Shown here one piece after another: positions 1 to 8,086 of a stretch of 34,505 bases of DNA; the first letter of the stretch is position 1, and each line of letters opens with the position of its first letter. The stretch lies in NCBI GenBank assembly GCA_031262465.1, contig JAISHQ010000050.1, positions 1-34,505 of the forward strand. The letters are read 5' to 3'. Under the pieces are notes generated by a model. The model searched no databases, was not told the origin of the DNA, and worked only from the letters and a program-made list of their open reading frames with translations. Origin of the DNA: Rikenellaceae bacterium (lineage in GTDB: Bacteria > Bacteroidota > Bacteroidia > Bacteroidales > Rikenellaceae). The translations under genes and the position numbers were made by a program.

Positions 1-66
1 CCGATGGCTTACCGGGGTAAGTCAAGGATCGAAGCTGGAAAAGGGGCCGACGAGAGTCCGAAATAA
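1..66 (+). other. possible 3' end of an upstream gene (ambiguous)
   Basis: The first 66 bases are GC-rich like coding DNA and give way to AT-rich DNA after a TAA at 64-66. The frame ending there is open to the window edge and would encode a basic tail ending in ESPK. A second plus frame, ending at a TAA at 71-73, is also open, so the reading is ambiguous and no product can be named. The AT-rich stretch 67-118 precedes glnN and probably holds its promoter, but no clear TAnnTTTG is present. Confidence 0.25.
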
Positions 67-118
67 ATCATAAATTTTTACTCTATTAAAATGGTTCAAT
101 AATTTTTCGACTTTACTT

Positions 119-2305
119 ATGGCCATACTTCGTTTTAAGGCGCTCGACGAGATTTCGAAAAGGGAGCCGTTTCAGCACCGTTCGACCCACGAAAAAATAT
201 CGTCGATCTTTGGCATTGATGTCTTCGATCGCGAAAAGATGCGCAATTACATCCCCCGCGACGCTTTTGAGGCGATGTGCAGGGCGATCGACGAGAATGC
301 GCAGTTGGATCGCAAGACAGCCAACCAGATCGCCATGGGGATGAAGACGTGGGCCATCGAGCGCGGTGCGACCCATTACTCCCACTGGTTTCAGCCGCTG
401 AACGATTCGACCGCCGAAAAGCACGACTCGTTTTTCGAGCCGACTTTTGACGGGGGGAGCGTGGAGACTTTCCGGGGCGAACTGCTGATCCAGCAAGAGC
501 CTGACGCTTCATCTTTCCCGACCGGTGGCCTGCGCAACACCTTCGAGGCGCGCGGTTATTCGGCGTGGGACCCCTCGTCGCCCGCCTTTCTGATTGGCAA
601 AACCCTCTGTATTCCAAGTATTTTCATTGCTTATACGGGCGAGGCGTTGGACTTCAAAACCCCGCTCTTGAAATCGCTCAACGCGGTCGAAGAGGCGGCG
701 GCGCAGGTGGCGCAATATTTCGACAAGGATGTCAAGGAGGTCAACGTGACCTTGGGCTGGGAACAGGAATATTTCTTGGTCGACGAGGCACTTTTTTTGG
801 CGCGTCCCGATTTGGCTCAAACCGGCCGCACGCTGATGGGACACATCGCCGCCAAGGATCAACAGTTGGAAGACCACTACTTTGGCGCGATTCCCTCGCG
901 GGTCTCCGAGTTCATGAAAGATTTTGAGGAGCAGGCCTATCGCTTGGGCATTCCGCTGAAAACGCGCCACAACGAGGTGGCACCCAATCAGTTTGAGTGC
1001 GCCCCGATGTTCGAGGAGGCCAACATTGCCGTCGACCACAACACGCTCTTGATGAACGTCATGCGCAGTGTGGCGCGCCAACATAAACTCCGGGTGTTGT
1101 TCCACGAAAAGCCGTTTTACGGGGTCAACGGCTCGGGCAAACACTGCAATTGGTCGCTGATGACCGACACCGGGGTCAACCTCTTGGCACCGGGCAAAAC
1201 CCCCCGCACCAACACCCAATTTCTGACCTTTTTCGTCTGTGCGATCAAGGCGGCCAACGATTACGGCTCGCTGATGATGGCCTCGATCCAGAGCGAGTCG
1301 AACTCCCACCGCTTGGGGGCGCACGAAGCCCCTCCGGGAATCATGTCGGTTTTTGCCGGTTCGACGCTCTCGAATATGCTCGACTCGATCGAGGAACGGA
1401 TCACCGACAAGAAGATGACGCCGGACGAAAAGACCGACATCAAACTCGACATCGGCAAAATTCCGAGCATCCTGCTCGACAACACCGACCGCAACCGCAC
1501 CTCGCCCTTTGCCTTCACCGGCAACCGCTTTGAGTTTCGGGCGGCCGGTGCCTCGGACAACTGCGCCGCGCCGCTGATCGTCATCAACACCGCCGTGGCC
1601 GAGACGCTGATCGAGTTTAAAAAACAGGTCGACAAGCTGATCGACAAGGGGGTCAAAAAGGACGAAGCGATCTTGCAGGTGATCCAAAAATACATCGCCG
1701 CCTCGAAACGCATTCGCTTCGAGGGCAATGGCTATGGCGAGGAGTGGCTTGAAGAGGCCAAACGCCGTGGGCTGGAAAATGTGCAGGTGGCCACGGATGC
1801 CTTCAAGGTCTTCCTGCGCCCGGAAAATGTGGCTCTGTTCAAAAAACACAACATCTACCGCGAGGCCGAGCTGTATGCCCGTTGCGAGATCAAACACGAA
1901 ATTTTGGTCAAGAAGATTCAAATCGAATCGCGCGTGCTGGCCGACTTGGCCACCAACCACATTGTGCCGACAGCGATCAAGTACCAAAACGTGCTGATTC
2001 AGAACGTACAAGGGCTTAAGGCGATCCTGCCCGACAGCTACGAGGAGCTGGCCGCCGAAGAGATTCGGACGATCCGCACCGTGGCCGGCCACGTCAAGGC
2101 GATCCGCGAGGGGGTACACGAGATGATCGAACAGCGCAAAATATTCAACAACGAGGAGAACCTCGAAAAACGCGCCGCCGGTTACCTGCTCACCGTGCGC
2201 CCCTATTTGGACACGATCCGTTACCACATCGACCACCTCGAGCGCATTGTCGACGATGAGTTGTGGCCACTGCCTAAATACCGCGAAATGATGGCCATTA
2301 GTTAG
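119..2305 (+). CDS. glnN: type III glutamine synthetase
   Basis: Cytoplasmic enzyme that makes glutamine from glutamate, ammonia and ATP; the GSIII class is the usual glutamine synthetase of Bacteroidales. The 728-residue product has the family's usual length, far longer than GSI or GSII. Diagnostic stretches are visible: KTRHNEVAPNQFE, the nucleotide/glutamate-site region FHEKPFYGVNGSGKHCNWS, and RNRTSPFAFTGNRFEFRAAG, followed by the long C-terminal helical region peculiar to GSIII. The ATG at 119 follows an AT-rich leader and starts MAILRFKAL, normal for the family. gpmI follows after 46 bases in the same direction, with no terminator seen between them, so read-through is possible. Identity is very secure. 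Confidence 0.97.
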   Translation: MAILRFKALDEISKREPFQHRSTHEKISSIFGIDVFDREKMRNYIPRDAFEAMCRAIDENAQLDRKTANQIAMGMKTWAIERGATHYSHWFQPLNDSTAEKHDSFFEPTFDGGSVETFRGELLIQQEPDASSFPTGGLRNTFEARGYSAWDPSSPAFLIGKTLCIPSIFIAYTGEALDFKTPLLKSLNAVEEAAAQVAQYFDKDVKEVNVTLGWEQEYFLVDEALFLARPDLAQTGRTLMGHIAAKDQQLEDHYFGAIPSRVSEFMKDFEEQAYRLGIPLKTRHNEVAPNQFECAPMFEEANIAVDHNTLLMNVMRSVARQHKLRVLFHEKPFYGVNGSGKHCNWSLMTDTGVNLLAPGKTPRTNTQFLTFFVCAIKAANDYGSLMMASIQSESNSHRLGAHEAPPGIMSVFAGSTLSNMLDSIEERITDKKMTPDEKTDIKLDIGKIPSILLDNTDRNRTSPFAFTGNRFEFRAAGASDNCAAPLIVINTAVAETLIEFKKQVDKLIDKGVKKDEAILQVIQKYIAASKRIRFEGNGYGEEWLEEAKRRGLENVQVATDAFKVFLRPENVALFKKHNIYREAELYARCEIKHEILVKKIQIESRVLADLATNHIVPTAIKYQNVLIQNVQGLKAILPDSYEELAAEEIRTIRTVAGHVKAIREGVHEMIEQRKIFNNEENLEKRAAGYLLTVRPYLDTIRYHIDHLERIVDDELWPLPKYREMMAIS

Positions 2306-2351
2306 GGCTTCTAACCAAGTAGAATAAACAAACGAACAAATAATAGAACAA

Positions 2352-3881
2352 ATGAACAAAGCAGTATTGATGATCCTGGACGGCTGGGGAAAAGGCGACG
2401 GGACGAAATCGGATGTAATTGCCTCGATGGCACCGAAATACATCACCTCCTTGATGGCCAAAAATCCCAATGCGGAGCTGTTGACCAGCGGGGAAAATGT
2501 CGGTTTGCCCGACGGACAGATGGGCAATTCAGAGGTGGGACACCTCAACATCGGCGCGGGTCGGGTTGTGTATCAGGATTTGGTGAAGATCAACAAGGCG
2601 TGCGAGGACAACAGCATCGCCTCCAATCCGGTGATCGCCGAGGCCTTCCAATATGCCAAAGCCAATGACAAGGCCGTCCATTTTATCGGTCTGGTCTCGG
2701 ACGGCGGTGTTCACTCGCTCGACAAGCACCTCTATAAATTGTGCGACGTGACGGCCCAGTACGGCTTGGACAAGGTCTACATCCACGCCCTGACCGACGG
2801 ACGCGACACCGACCCGAAAAGCGGCCTCGGCTTTATGACCTCGCTGGTCGAACACCTCAAAGGCTCGAACGGGCAGGTGGCCTCGCTCATCGGACGCTAT
2901 TACGGCATGGATCGCGACAAACGGTGGGAACGGGTCAAGGTGGCTTATGACCTCTACGTCAACGGCGAGGGCGAAAAAACCACCGACGTGTTGGAAGCCA
3001 TTCGCCAATCTTACGCCAACGAGGTGACCGACGAATTTATCCGCCCCGTGGTGGTGACCGACGCCGCAGGTCAGCCGCTGGCGACCATCCAAGAGGGCGA
3101 CGTGGTCTTCTGTTTCAACTACCGCACCGACCGCCTGCGCGAGATCACCACCGTGTTGACCCAGCAGGATATGCCGGAGTTCGGGATGAAAACCCTGCCG
3201 CTCTACTACCTGACCATGACCCGTTACGACGACTCGTTCCGGGGGGTACACATCGTCTATGACAAGGACAACCTGACCCAGACGCTCGGCGAGATCATCG
3301 CCTCGCAGGGGTACAGCCAAATTCGCATCGCCGAGACCGAAAAATACGCCCACGTCACCTTCTTCTTCAACGGAGGCCGCGAGGAACCGTTCGAGGGCGA
3401 GTCGCGCATCCTGATCCCCTCGCCCAAAGTGGCCACTTACGACCTGCAACCCGAGATGAGTGCCTTCCTGGTGCGCGATGCGATCGTCGAGGAGCTGAAA
3501 AAAGGAGAAGTCGATTTCGTTGCCCTCAACTTCGCCAACGGCGATATGGTGGGGCACACGGGGATTTACAGTGCCATCCAAAAGGCCGTCGAGGCCGTCG
3601 ATCAAAGCGTCGAAGCCGTGGTCGAAACCGCTCGCAAGCAGGGCTATACCATCGTTATCATCGCCGACCACGGCAATGCCGACTACGCCGTCAACCCCGA
3701 CGGAAGCCCCAACACGGCGCACTCGCTGAATCCGGTGCCGATCATCGTTGTCTCTGACACGCTGAAAATCAAACAAGTACACAACGGCGTGCTGGCCGAC
3801 GTAGCCCCCACGATCCTCAACATCATGGGCATCGAACAACCCGCCGCCATGACCGGCCACTCTTTGGTCGAGATCGAATAA
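2352..3881 (+). CDS. gpmI: 2,3-bisphosphoglycerate-independent phosphoglycerate mutase
   Basis: Glycolytic and gluconeogenic enzyme that interconverts 3- and 2-phosphoglycerate; a two-metal (Mn) enzyme of the alkaline-phosphatase superfamily. At 509 residues it has the normal size. The first metal ligand lies in MILDGWG (D10) and the phosphorylated serine in [14 protein letters not shown] (S60). The [10 protein letters not shown] and [14 protein letters not shown] stretches of the transferase domain follow, and the second metal cluster is in ADHGNADY near the C terminus. It lies 46 bases after glnN on the same strand and ends at a strong bidirectional terminator. No oddities were seen. Confidence 0.97.
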   Translation: MNKAVLMILDGWGKGDGTKSDVIASMAPKYITSLMAKNPNAELLTSGENVGLPDGQMGNSEVGHLNIGAGRVVYQDLVKINKACEDNSIASNPVIAEAFQYAKANDKAVHFIGLVSDGGVHSLDKHLYKLCDVTAQYGLDKVYIHALTDGRDTDPKSGLGFMTSLVEHLKGSNGQVASLIGRYYGMDRDKRWERVKVAYDLYVNGEGEKTTDVLEAIRQSYANEVTDEFIRPVVVTDAAGQPLATIQEGDVVFCFNYRTDRLREITTVLTQQDMPEFGMKTLPLYYLTMTRYDDSFRGVHIVYDKDNLTQTLGEIIASQGYSQIRIAETEKYAHVTFFFNGGREEPFEGESRILIPSPKVATYDLQPEMSAFLVRDAIVEELKKGEVDFVALNFANGDMVGHTGIYSAIQKAVEAVDQSVEAVVETARKQGYTIVIIADHGNADYAVNPDGSPNTAHSLNPVPIIVVSDTLKIKQVHNGVLADVAPTILNIMGIEQPAAMTGHSLVEIE

Positions 3882-3902
3882 CCGATCGGCAGACCGCATT
3901 CC

Positions 3903-3945
3903 AAACAAAAAACGTTCTTCCTTTAGGAAGAACGTTTTTTGTTTC
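3903..3945. terminator. bidirectional terminator between gpmI and tonB
   Basis: A 19-bp perfect inverted repeat pairs 3903-3921 with 3926-3944 around a TTTA loop. Each side carries an A-run on one strand and a T-run on the other, so it works in both directions. It lies between the convergent stop codons of gpmI (3881) and the tonB-like gene (3991). Confidence 0.92.
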
Positions 3946-3990
3946 TATTATGTTAGATTTGGATATTGGTGTATATAGATTGGTTGTCCC

Positions 3991-4674
3991 CTATTGGAGC
4001 CGGAAGTCGATCGGTACGATAAACTTTACACGGGCAGGTACGCCGCGCTGTGAACCGGGAGTCCATTTCGGCGAGGTGGCAACTACGCGGGCGGCTTCTT
4101 CGCTCAAGGAGCGGTCGGGCGATTGAAGCACATTGATATTGGAGACCGACCCGTCGCGTTCAACAATAAACTCCAACATCACACGCCCGGAGATACCATT
4201 CTCAGAGGCAATGGCAGGATAGCGCATACGCCCTTGAACCCAGTTCCGAAAAGTATTCAGGTCTCCGCCTTGGAAAGTCGGCATATTTTCTACGCGCTGG
4301 AACGGTTCGTCCGTGTCGACCACCTCTTCGGTCGTTGAGACTACCGGCTCAAAAACGAAAGATACATCCTGATCGAAATCGGCGAACGAAAGGCTGGTTT
4401 CGATCTTCTTGTCGTCGCGCACGATGTTAAGGATGTCGACGGTCGACTGCACCACCGTCTGCTGTACTTCCGGCGGTTTTTGTTCTTCAAAGGTAATTTC
4501 GACCATTTCGTTCTCGATGATCTCCCGGTCGTCGCCCATGTCCATAATGACCGCCTCATTCTGGCTCATCCGAAAAAGAAGGATCATCAGGAGCAACGAG
4601 ATACACAGACCGATCTCCAAAAAGAGAGACTTCTTGTTCTGAAGGTCGGCCTTCGCTGTTTTTTTAAGTTCCAT
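3991..4674 (-). CDS. TonB-family energy transducer
   Basis: Inner-membrane anchored periplasmic protein that, with ExbB/ExbD, passes proton-motive force to outer-membrane TonB-dependent receptors such as SusC-type transporters. The 227-residue product has a short cytoplasmic N terminus (MELKKTAKADLQNKKS), one hydrophobic segment at about residues 14-36, and an acidic/proline-containing periplasmic linker. It ends in a TonB C-terminal domain, visible as RYPAIASENGISGRVMLEF and VSNINVLQSPDRSLSEEA. The ATG at 4674 is chosen because the frame upstream reads through AT-rich promoter DNA. No exbB/exbD genes lie alongside, so this is one of probably several TonB paralogues. Confidence 0.93.
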   Translation of the reverse strand: MELKKTAKADLQNKKSLFLEIGLCISLLLMILLFRMSQNEAVIMDMGDDREIIENEMVEITFEEQKPPEVQQTVVQSTVDILNIVRDDKKIETSLSFADFDQDVSFVFEPVVSTTEEVVDTDEPFQRVENMPTFQGGDLNTFRNWVQGRMRYPAIASENGISGRVMLEFIVERDGSVSNINVLQSPDRSLSEEAARVVATSPKWTPGSQRGVPARVKFIVPIDFRLQ

Positions 4675-4720
4675 GGTTAGTACGTATTTTTTTAGGTTAT
4701 TTTTGCTTCTTAGTATCCCA

Positions 4721-4750
4721 CAAATATGCAAACATTTTGTCAAAAACAAA
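4721..4750 (-). promoter_or_regulatory. probable promoter of the tonB-like gene
   Basis: On the minus strand a TTTG (4747-4750) is followed after 18 bases by CATATTTG (4721-4728), one mismatch from TAnnTTTG. It gives a leader of about 40 bases before the ATG at 4674, which supports that start. The spacing is slightly short. Confidence 0.45.
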
Positions 4751-4820
4751 AACGTTCCGACAGAAAAGCCGAAAAATTTCCGTCTCTTGGACAAAGGTAA
4801 CGATATTTTTAAATTCCCCC

Positions 4821-4852
4821 TTGTTTTTTCAGTCGATTTTTTCCTATCTTTG
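4821..4852 (+). promoter_or_regulatory. promoter for the tRNA-Ala transcript
   Basis: A TTG at 4821-4823 lies 21 bases before a perfect TATCTTTG at 4845-4852, followed by a C-rich start. This matches the Bacteroidota -33/-7 pattern. Transcription would start near 4859, about 218 bases before the tRNA. Confidence 0.7.
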
Positions 4853-5076
4853 CCCCCGCAAGAGTGACAGAAGGAATTACCGCCTCGTTTCACTCGGCGA
4901 TGATTCGCCCGCCACGTTCGGCAAAGCCGCTCTTTGAAAAAACAGGAATGCTTCGCATCCCTGAAAATGAGAACCGCTCGTAAAAAGAAAAACGAGTTTT
5001 CCTTATTTACTCTCGCTCCTCATTTTTTCAGCTTCGCTGATTTTTTCTTCGATCGTCGTCTTTGCTCTCACTCCAT
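4853..5076 (+). other. hairpin-rich leader of the tRNA-Ala transcript
   Basis: About 220 bases without a convincing gene. It holds GCTCTTTGAAAA at 4929-4940, which resembles an rRNA-type boxA antitermination site. Several short hairpins follow: CAGGAATGC with GCATCCCTG, CTCGT with ACGAG, AAAATGAG with CTCATTTT, and TCAGC-TTC-GCTGA flanked by T-runs near 5027-5047. A 27-codon frame from ATG 4900 exists but has no supporting feature. The segment is best read as a processed leader or a small RNA upstream of the tRNA; the function is unknown. Confidence 0.45.
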
Positions 5077-5150
5077 GGGGAATTAGCTCAGTTGGCTAGA
5101 GCGTTTGAATGGCATTCAAAAGGTCACCGGTTCGATTCCGGTATTCTCCA
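5077..5150 (+). tRNA. tRNA-Ala (anticodon GGC)
   Basis: A complete 74-nt cloverleaf: 7-bp acceptor stem (GGGGAAT with ATTCTCC, one G-U pair), D arm GCTC/GAGC, 5-bp anticodon stem TTTGA/TCAAA with loop ATGGCAT giving anticodon GGC (alanine, GCC/GCU codons), and T arm ACCGG-TTCGATT-CCGGT. The discriminator is A and the CCA end is not encoded. Confidence 0.97.
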
Positions 5151-5161
5151 CACCAAAAACC

Positions 5162-5200
5162 CCGCCCGCTTTCAAATCCGAAAGCGGGCGGATTTTGTTT
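5162..5200. terminator. terminator after tRNA-Ala
   Basis: A 12-bp GC-rich stem pairs 5162-5173 with 5180-5191 and is followed by a T-rich run. On the minus strand it is followed by GGTTTTT, so it can also end the higA-like transcript that stops at 5219. Confidence 0.9.
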
Positions 5201-5218
5201 TGGGGCTATGAAAACGAA

Positions 5219-5542
5219 TCAGGCCAGCGAGGCGCAAATTCTCCGGATAGTCTCCAATCGCTTGGTTAAGTTGCTGTCTTCACGGGCAGTTTGCAGGTTG
5301 TAACGGGTCTGCATATTGACCAAAGCCACCGGTTCCAACCCCAACGCGGCCTCGAAGAGCAGAGCTATTTCTACGTTCACCGGACGCTTCCCGTTCAGAA
5401 TTTCATTCAGCTGGGTATAGGAAACACCCATTTTGGCGGCCAAATCACGTTGTGTGATCCCCCTGTATGCAATCTCGTCCTTCAATATTTCCCCCGGATG
5501 GATGGAATAGAACGGTTCGATTTTCTTTGCTGTCGTACCCAT
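5219..5542 (-). CDS. HigA/VapI-type XRE antitoxin-like regulator (orphan)
   Basis: A 107-residue DNA-binding protein of the HigA addiction-module antidote type. Visible are the family's N-terminal motif FYSIHPGEILKDEI, the helix-turn-helix GITQRDLAAKMGVSYTQLNE, and the following ILNGKRPVNVEIALLFEAAL segment. Family members bind their own operator and neutralise a HigB RNase. HigB usually sits directly upstream, but here the upstream neighbour is an unrelated lipoprotein gene and downstream is the tRNA, so no toxin is visible. It may be an orphan transcription regulator or the remnant of a toxin-antitoxin pair. The start codon lies almost on the predicted transcription start, which suggests a very short leader. 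Confidence 0.85.
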   Translation of the reverse strand: MGTTAKKIEPFYSIHPGEILKDEIAYRGITQRDLAAKMGVSYTQLNEILNGKRPVNVEIALLFEAALGLEPVALVNMQTRYNLQTAREDSNLTKRLETIRRICASLA

Positions 5543-5549
5543 TACTCTA

Positions 5550-5582
5550 CGAATATAGTGCTTATTTTGGTAAATTCACAAA
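5550..5582 (-). promoter_or_regulatory. probable promoter of the higA-like gene
   Basis: On the minus strand TTTG (5579-5582) is separated by 21 bases from TATATTCG (5550-5557), one mismatch from TAnnTTTG. Transcription would begin around 5544, within a few bases of the ATG at 5542, so the message may be nearly leaderless. Confidence 0.45.
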
Positions 5583-5598
5583 AAAACGAATAAGTTCC

Positions 5599-6609
5599 TT
5601 ATTCTCCTGCCGCGAAATAGGCCGAGGCGCGGGTATGAACGTTTTGTTGCAGGTTGCGGTAGAAGAAATTCAGCTCCACGATGTGGTAATTGCCCACAGG
5701 AAATAGCCCCGACAAGGCCGGTTCGTAATAATCGTCGGGGTCGACACCTGAGACGACGAGCGTGCGGGTCGCGGGGTCGAGGCGGGTCGAAAGCCGGTGC
5801 GCCTGTTCGGAGACGATGCTCCCGTCGGCGGCGGTAAAGACCATACCGAGATGCTGGGCGGGGGTGCCCGGCGTGTCGTCGGTGCGCCAATTCAGCGGGT
5901 TGATCGCCGCGCGACTGCCCGAGAGCAGGGGCGGAAGCCCCTCGGGCGACGAGGCCGAATTGAACGAGACGAAGACCCCTGTGTCGTCGGCGGCTGTGGC
6001 CGGAATCAGGTAAGGCGAGGTGTCCCCCTCCCGGATCGGGAAGCCCAACGGATAGGCGGCAATCATCCGCCGGTAAAGCTCATCGGTCATCTCGCGCCTG
6101 AGCAGTTCGATGACTGCCTTGCCACCCTGACTGTGCCCGGCCAGCACAAAGGGACGGCCTCCGTTCAGGTGGTCAATATAATACTCAAATGCGGCCTGAA
6201 TATCGTCGTAAGCGGTTTTAAAACGCGCCTCGATCACCGCCTCGCTCTCCATCCACGATTCGAGCGTGATCTGCCGATAATAGGGGGAGAAGAAATTGGC
6301 TTGGTCGGCAAATATCCCCTGCGCCAGCCGGATCGGGCCATCGACACTGGCTCTCTGGTCAGGGTTTTCAATATCCATATAGTGACAGGTGTCGCCCGTT
6401 ACAGTCTGCCAATCGAAAACGCAGGTCGGCACAATATAAAAAACGTCATACGCCTCGCCCCGAAAACCTCCGTCGGCAAACCACGCCTCGGCCTGCGCAT
6501 AATCCGGAACCGGTGGGAACCACGGCTGGGCATCCCGCCCCCGGCAGGCCGACAAAATAGCCGCCCAAAGAGCAAGGAATAGAAGAAATAGATTGCGTCT
6601 CATATCCAA
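5599..6609 (-). CDS. DUF3089 alpha/beta-hydrolase lipoprotein
   Basis: A 336-residue predicted lipoprotein. The N terminus MRRNLFLLFLALWAAILSAC is a type II signal peptide with the lipidated cysteine at residue 22, so the protein is probably anchored in the outer or inner membrane facing the periplasm or surface. The body has the GHSQGG nucleophile elbow (catalytic serine S160) of alpha/beta hydrolases, and the sequence is typical of DUF3089, a lipase/esterase-like family. The substrate is unknown. A second Met three codons in (MRRN) is an equally likely start. It stands alone between two terminators' worth of DNA; the hairpin at 6642-6681 isolates it from the gene upstream. Confidence 0.88.
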   Translation of the reverse strand: MDMRRNLFLLFLALWAAILSACRGRDAQPWFPPVPDYAQAEAWFADGGFRGEAYDVFYIVPTCVFDWQTVTGDTCHYMDIENPDQRASVDGPIRLAQGIFADQANFFSPYYRQITLESWMESEAVIEARFKTAYDDIQAAFEYYIDHLNGGRPFVLAGHSQGGKAVIELLRREMTDELYRRMIAAYPLGFPIREGDTSPYLIPATAADDTGVFVSFNSASSPEGLPPLLSGSRAAINPLNWRTDDTPGTPAQHLGMVFTAADGSIVSEQAHRLSTRLDPATRTLVVSGVDPDDYYEPALSGLFPVGNYHIVELNFFYRNLQQNVHTRASAYFAAGE

Positions 6610-6641
6610 TGGAATTAATCAGCGCAAAATAACAAAAATTC

Positions 6642-6681
6642 CACGAAAAAAGCCGCTCCCTGAGGAGCGGCTTTTTTCGTG
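6642..6681. terminator. bidirectional terminator
   Basis: An 18-bp perfect inverted repeat pairs 6642-6659 with 6664-6681 around CTGA, with A- and T-runs built into the stem. It closes the HsdR-N-like gene (stop at 6702, minus strand) before the DUF3089 gene begins. Confidence 0.9.
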
Positions 6682-6701
6682 ATCCGATACAAGGACAGGA
6701 C

Positions 6702-7769
6702 TTAGATGAATTTATTCGCCATTTCGACGATCTCTGCCGCATGGTCATAGATATCATCGAGGGAGTTGAGCGGATACCGAATCTCCTTTTTATCCTCTCC
6801 CATAAAAGAAATTCGCTTGTTATTGGGCGAATTGAGGTACAGACGGCACACGATTTTGCGATTATTGTCGTCGATCATGACGGAAAAATAATTTTGAGCG
6901 TCACGATACGCAATCCGATCGCTGGCAATGACCGAATGCAGGATCGACTTCACAATATAATAGGCCTCCATTTCCTCCCCGGTTGTAACAATCGCCTTAT
7001 CCTTGACAACGGTATCCTTTTCCTCGGACGGTTCCTCGGCAGGCTGAACCTCCTCTGTTTTCAGAGCTGCTTTGAGCCTGTCCGAAATCATATCGTTGAT
7101 AAAATTCGCGATGGATTTGCGAACCAGCACCGTAAATTGATCCAACACCTTTTGCTTGATTTGTCCCCCATAAACCTGCCGCGCGAACAACTTCACCAAC
7201 TCGGGAGAGGGATTGGCAAACTCTTTTGAGATCAGATTGCGAAGCTCGCCCATGTATTTCAGCTCGCTGGCCGAACTCAATATATTGTCAATATCGAAGC
7301 CCGATTTCTGAAATTTTTTTAATTCTTCGATCTGATTGGCTTTCATGTTGGTTATGTCGACCTCAAGAAACGGCTTTTCGTCCATTTTATTGGGCGTTTC
7401 AAGGTCGGTATAAAAGCGGTAACATATCCCGTTGGTCAATATCCCAAACTTGGCCGGGGAGACATGATAGTAGCGCAACAATTGATTGTCGTACAACGTG
7501 AGGGGTTCTTTCCAATGTTTACACTCGATCAAAATGATCGGCGTACCCTCCTGCAAGATGGCATAATCTATTTTCTCGCCCTTTTTTGTGCCTATATCGC
7601 ACGTAAATTCCGGCATCACCTCCAACGGGTTGAAAACATCGTATCCCATCGCCTGAATGAACGGCATAATGAGCGCATTTTTTGTTGCTTCCTCGGTTTG
7701 CAAACTCTCTTTCAGTTTTTCGACCCGCTCAGCAAGCTGTTTGATTCGGTCATTGAAATCCATCGTCAT
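6702..7769 (-). CDS. stand-alone type I restriction HsdR-N-like nuclease domain protein
   Basis: A 355-residue protein that starts with a helical segment (residues 5-35) and then has a PD-(D/E)xK fold like the N-terminal nuclease domain of HsdR (HSDR_N_2 type). The catalytic residues are visible as D68 in KIDYAIL and E82/K84 in ILIECK. A second half (about 170-355) has a charged linker rich in Glu near 230-250 and an unassigned C-terminal region. No hsdM, hsdS or helicase domain is present, so it is not a full restriction system. Such solitary proteins occur in many Bacteroidota, and their role is unsettled (DNA repair or defence are guesses). MTMDF or MDF may be the start. It is somewhat more AT-rich than the metabolic genes around it. 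Confidence 0.85.
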   Translation of the reverse strand: MTMDFNDRIKQLAERVEKLKESLQTEEATKNALIMPFIQAMGYDVFNPLEVMPEFTCDIGTKKGEKIDYAILQEGTPIILIECKHWKEPLTLYDNQLLRYYHVSPAKFGILTNGICYRFYTDLETPNKMDEKPFLEVDITNMKANQIEELKKFQKSGFDIDNILSSASELKYMGELRNLISKEFANPSPELVKLFARQVYGGQIKQKVLDQFTVLVRKSIANFINDMISDRLKAALKTEEVQPAEEPSEEKDTVVKDKAIVTTGEEMEAYYIVKSILHSVIASDRIAYRDAQNYFSVMIDDNNRKIVCRLYLNSPNNKRISFMGEDKKEIRYPLNSLDDIYDHAAEIVEMANKFI

Positions 7770-7840
7770 ATCGTTTTATTGGGTTAGTTTGTCTTGTGAA
7801 TCCGTACCGAAAAAATGCGGATGCGACCAACCTCTAAAAC
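7770..7840. other. upstream region of the HsdR-N-like gene
   Basis: Seventy bases between the gene start and the small-RNA terminator. A small inverted repeat (ATCCG with CGGAT) is present, but no TAnnTTTG is recognisable. Confidence 0.3.
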
Positions 7841-7869
7841 AAAAAAAGGCGCGCACCACTCTGCACACC
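7841..7869 (-). terminator. intrinsic terminator of the small RNA
   Basis: Read on the minus strand, GGTGTGCA (7862-7869) pairs with TGCGCGCC (7848-7855) including two G-U pairs, with a 6-nt loop, followed by seven T residues (7841-7847). The stem competes with the last base pairs of the rod above. Confidence 0.65.
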
Positions 7870-8030
7870 TTCCAAGCCTACCACAGCTTTTCTACTACTG
7901 CATAATGAATGCACGCCGGGACGTGCGCCAGCAAGTAGTAGAAAAGCCCGAGAATCTCGATGTGGTAGTTCGGAAGGTCTTGGGCAATATGTCTTTAACT
8001 TTTATTTTTCGATAAGCCTCGTTTTAACAT
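7841..8030 (-). ncRNA. candidate structured small RNA, 6S-like architecture
   Basis: On the minus strand this segment folds into one long rod. ACCTTCC (+ strand 7867-7873) pairs with 7972-7978, CTACCACA (7878-7885) with 7961-7968, and a perfect 14-bp stem pairs 7886-7899 with 7934-7947. The 34-nt apical region contains a small GCACG/CGTGC hairpin. On one side only, a 13-nt bulge can form a CGAGA/TCTCG mini-hairpin. The 3' end carries an intrinsic terminator at 7841-7869. Length (about 170-190 nt) and the interrupted rod recall 6S RNA (ssrS), but sequence identity cannot be shown here. No coding frame explains it. A weak -7 box (TACTTTCG, 8034-8041) lies upstream. Confidence 0.5.
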
Positions 8031-8086
8031 TTACGAAAGTACAATTTTTTTTACAAAGAAGATCATTTCCCCTCTCCTTTTTCTTT

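Noticed and set aside
509..2551. Long minus-strand open frame (about 680 codons) opposite glnN
   Set aside because: It lies wholly antisense to a well-conserved gene, has a composition typical of the reverse reading of GC-rich codons, and shows no recognisable domain.
2529..3908. Minus-strand open frame of about 459 codons opposite gpmI
   Set aside because: Antisense shadow of gpmI; it also runs into the shared terminator region.
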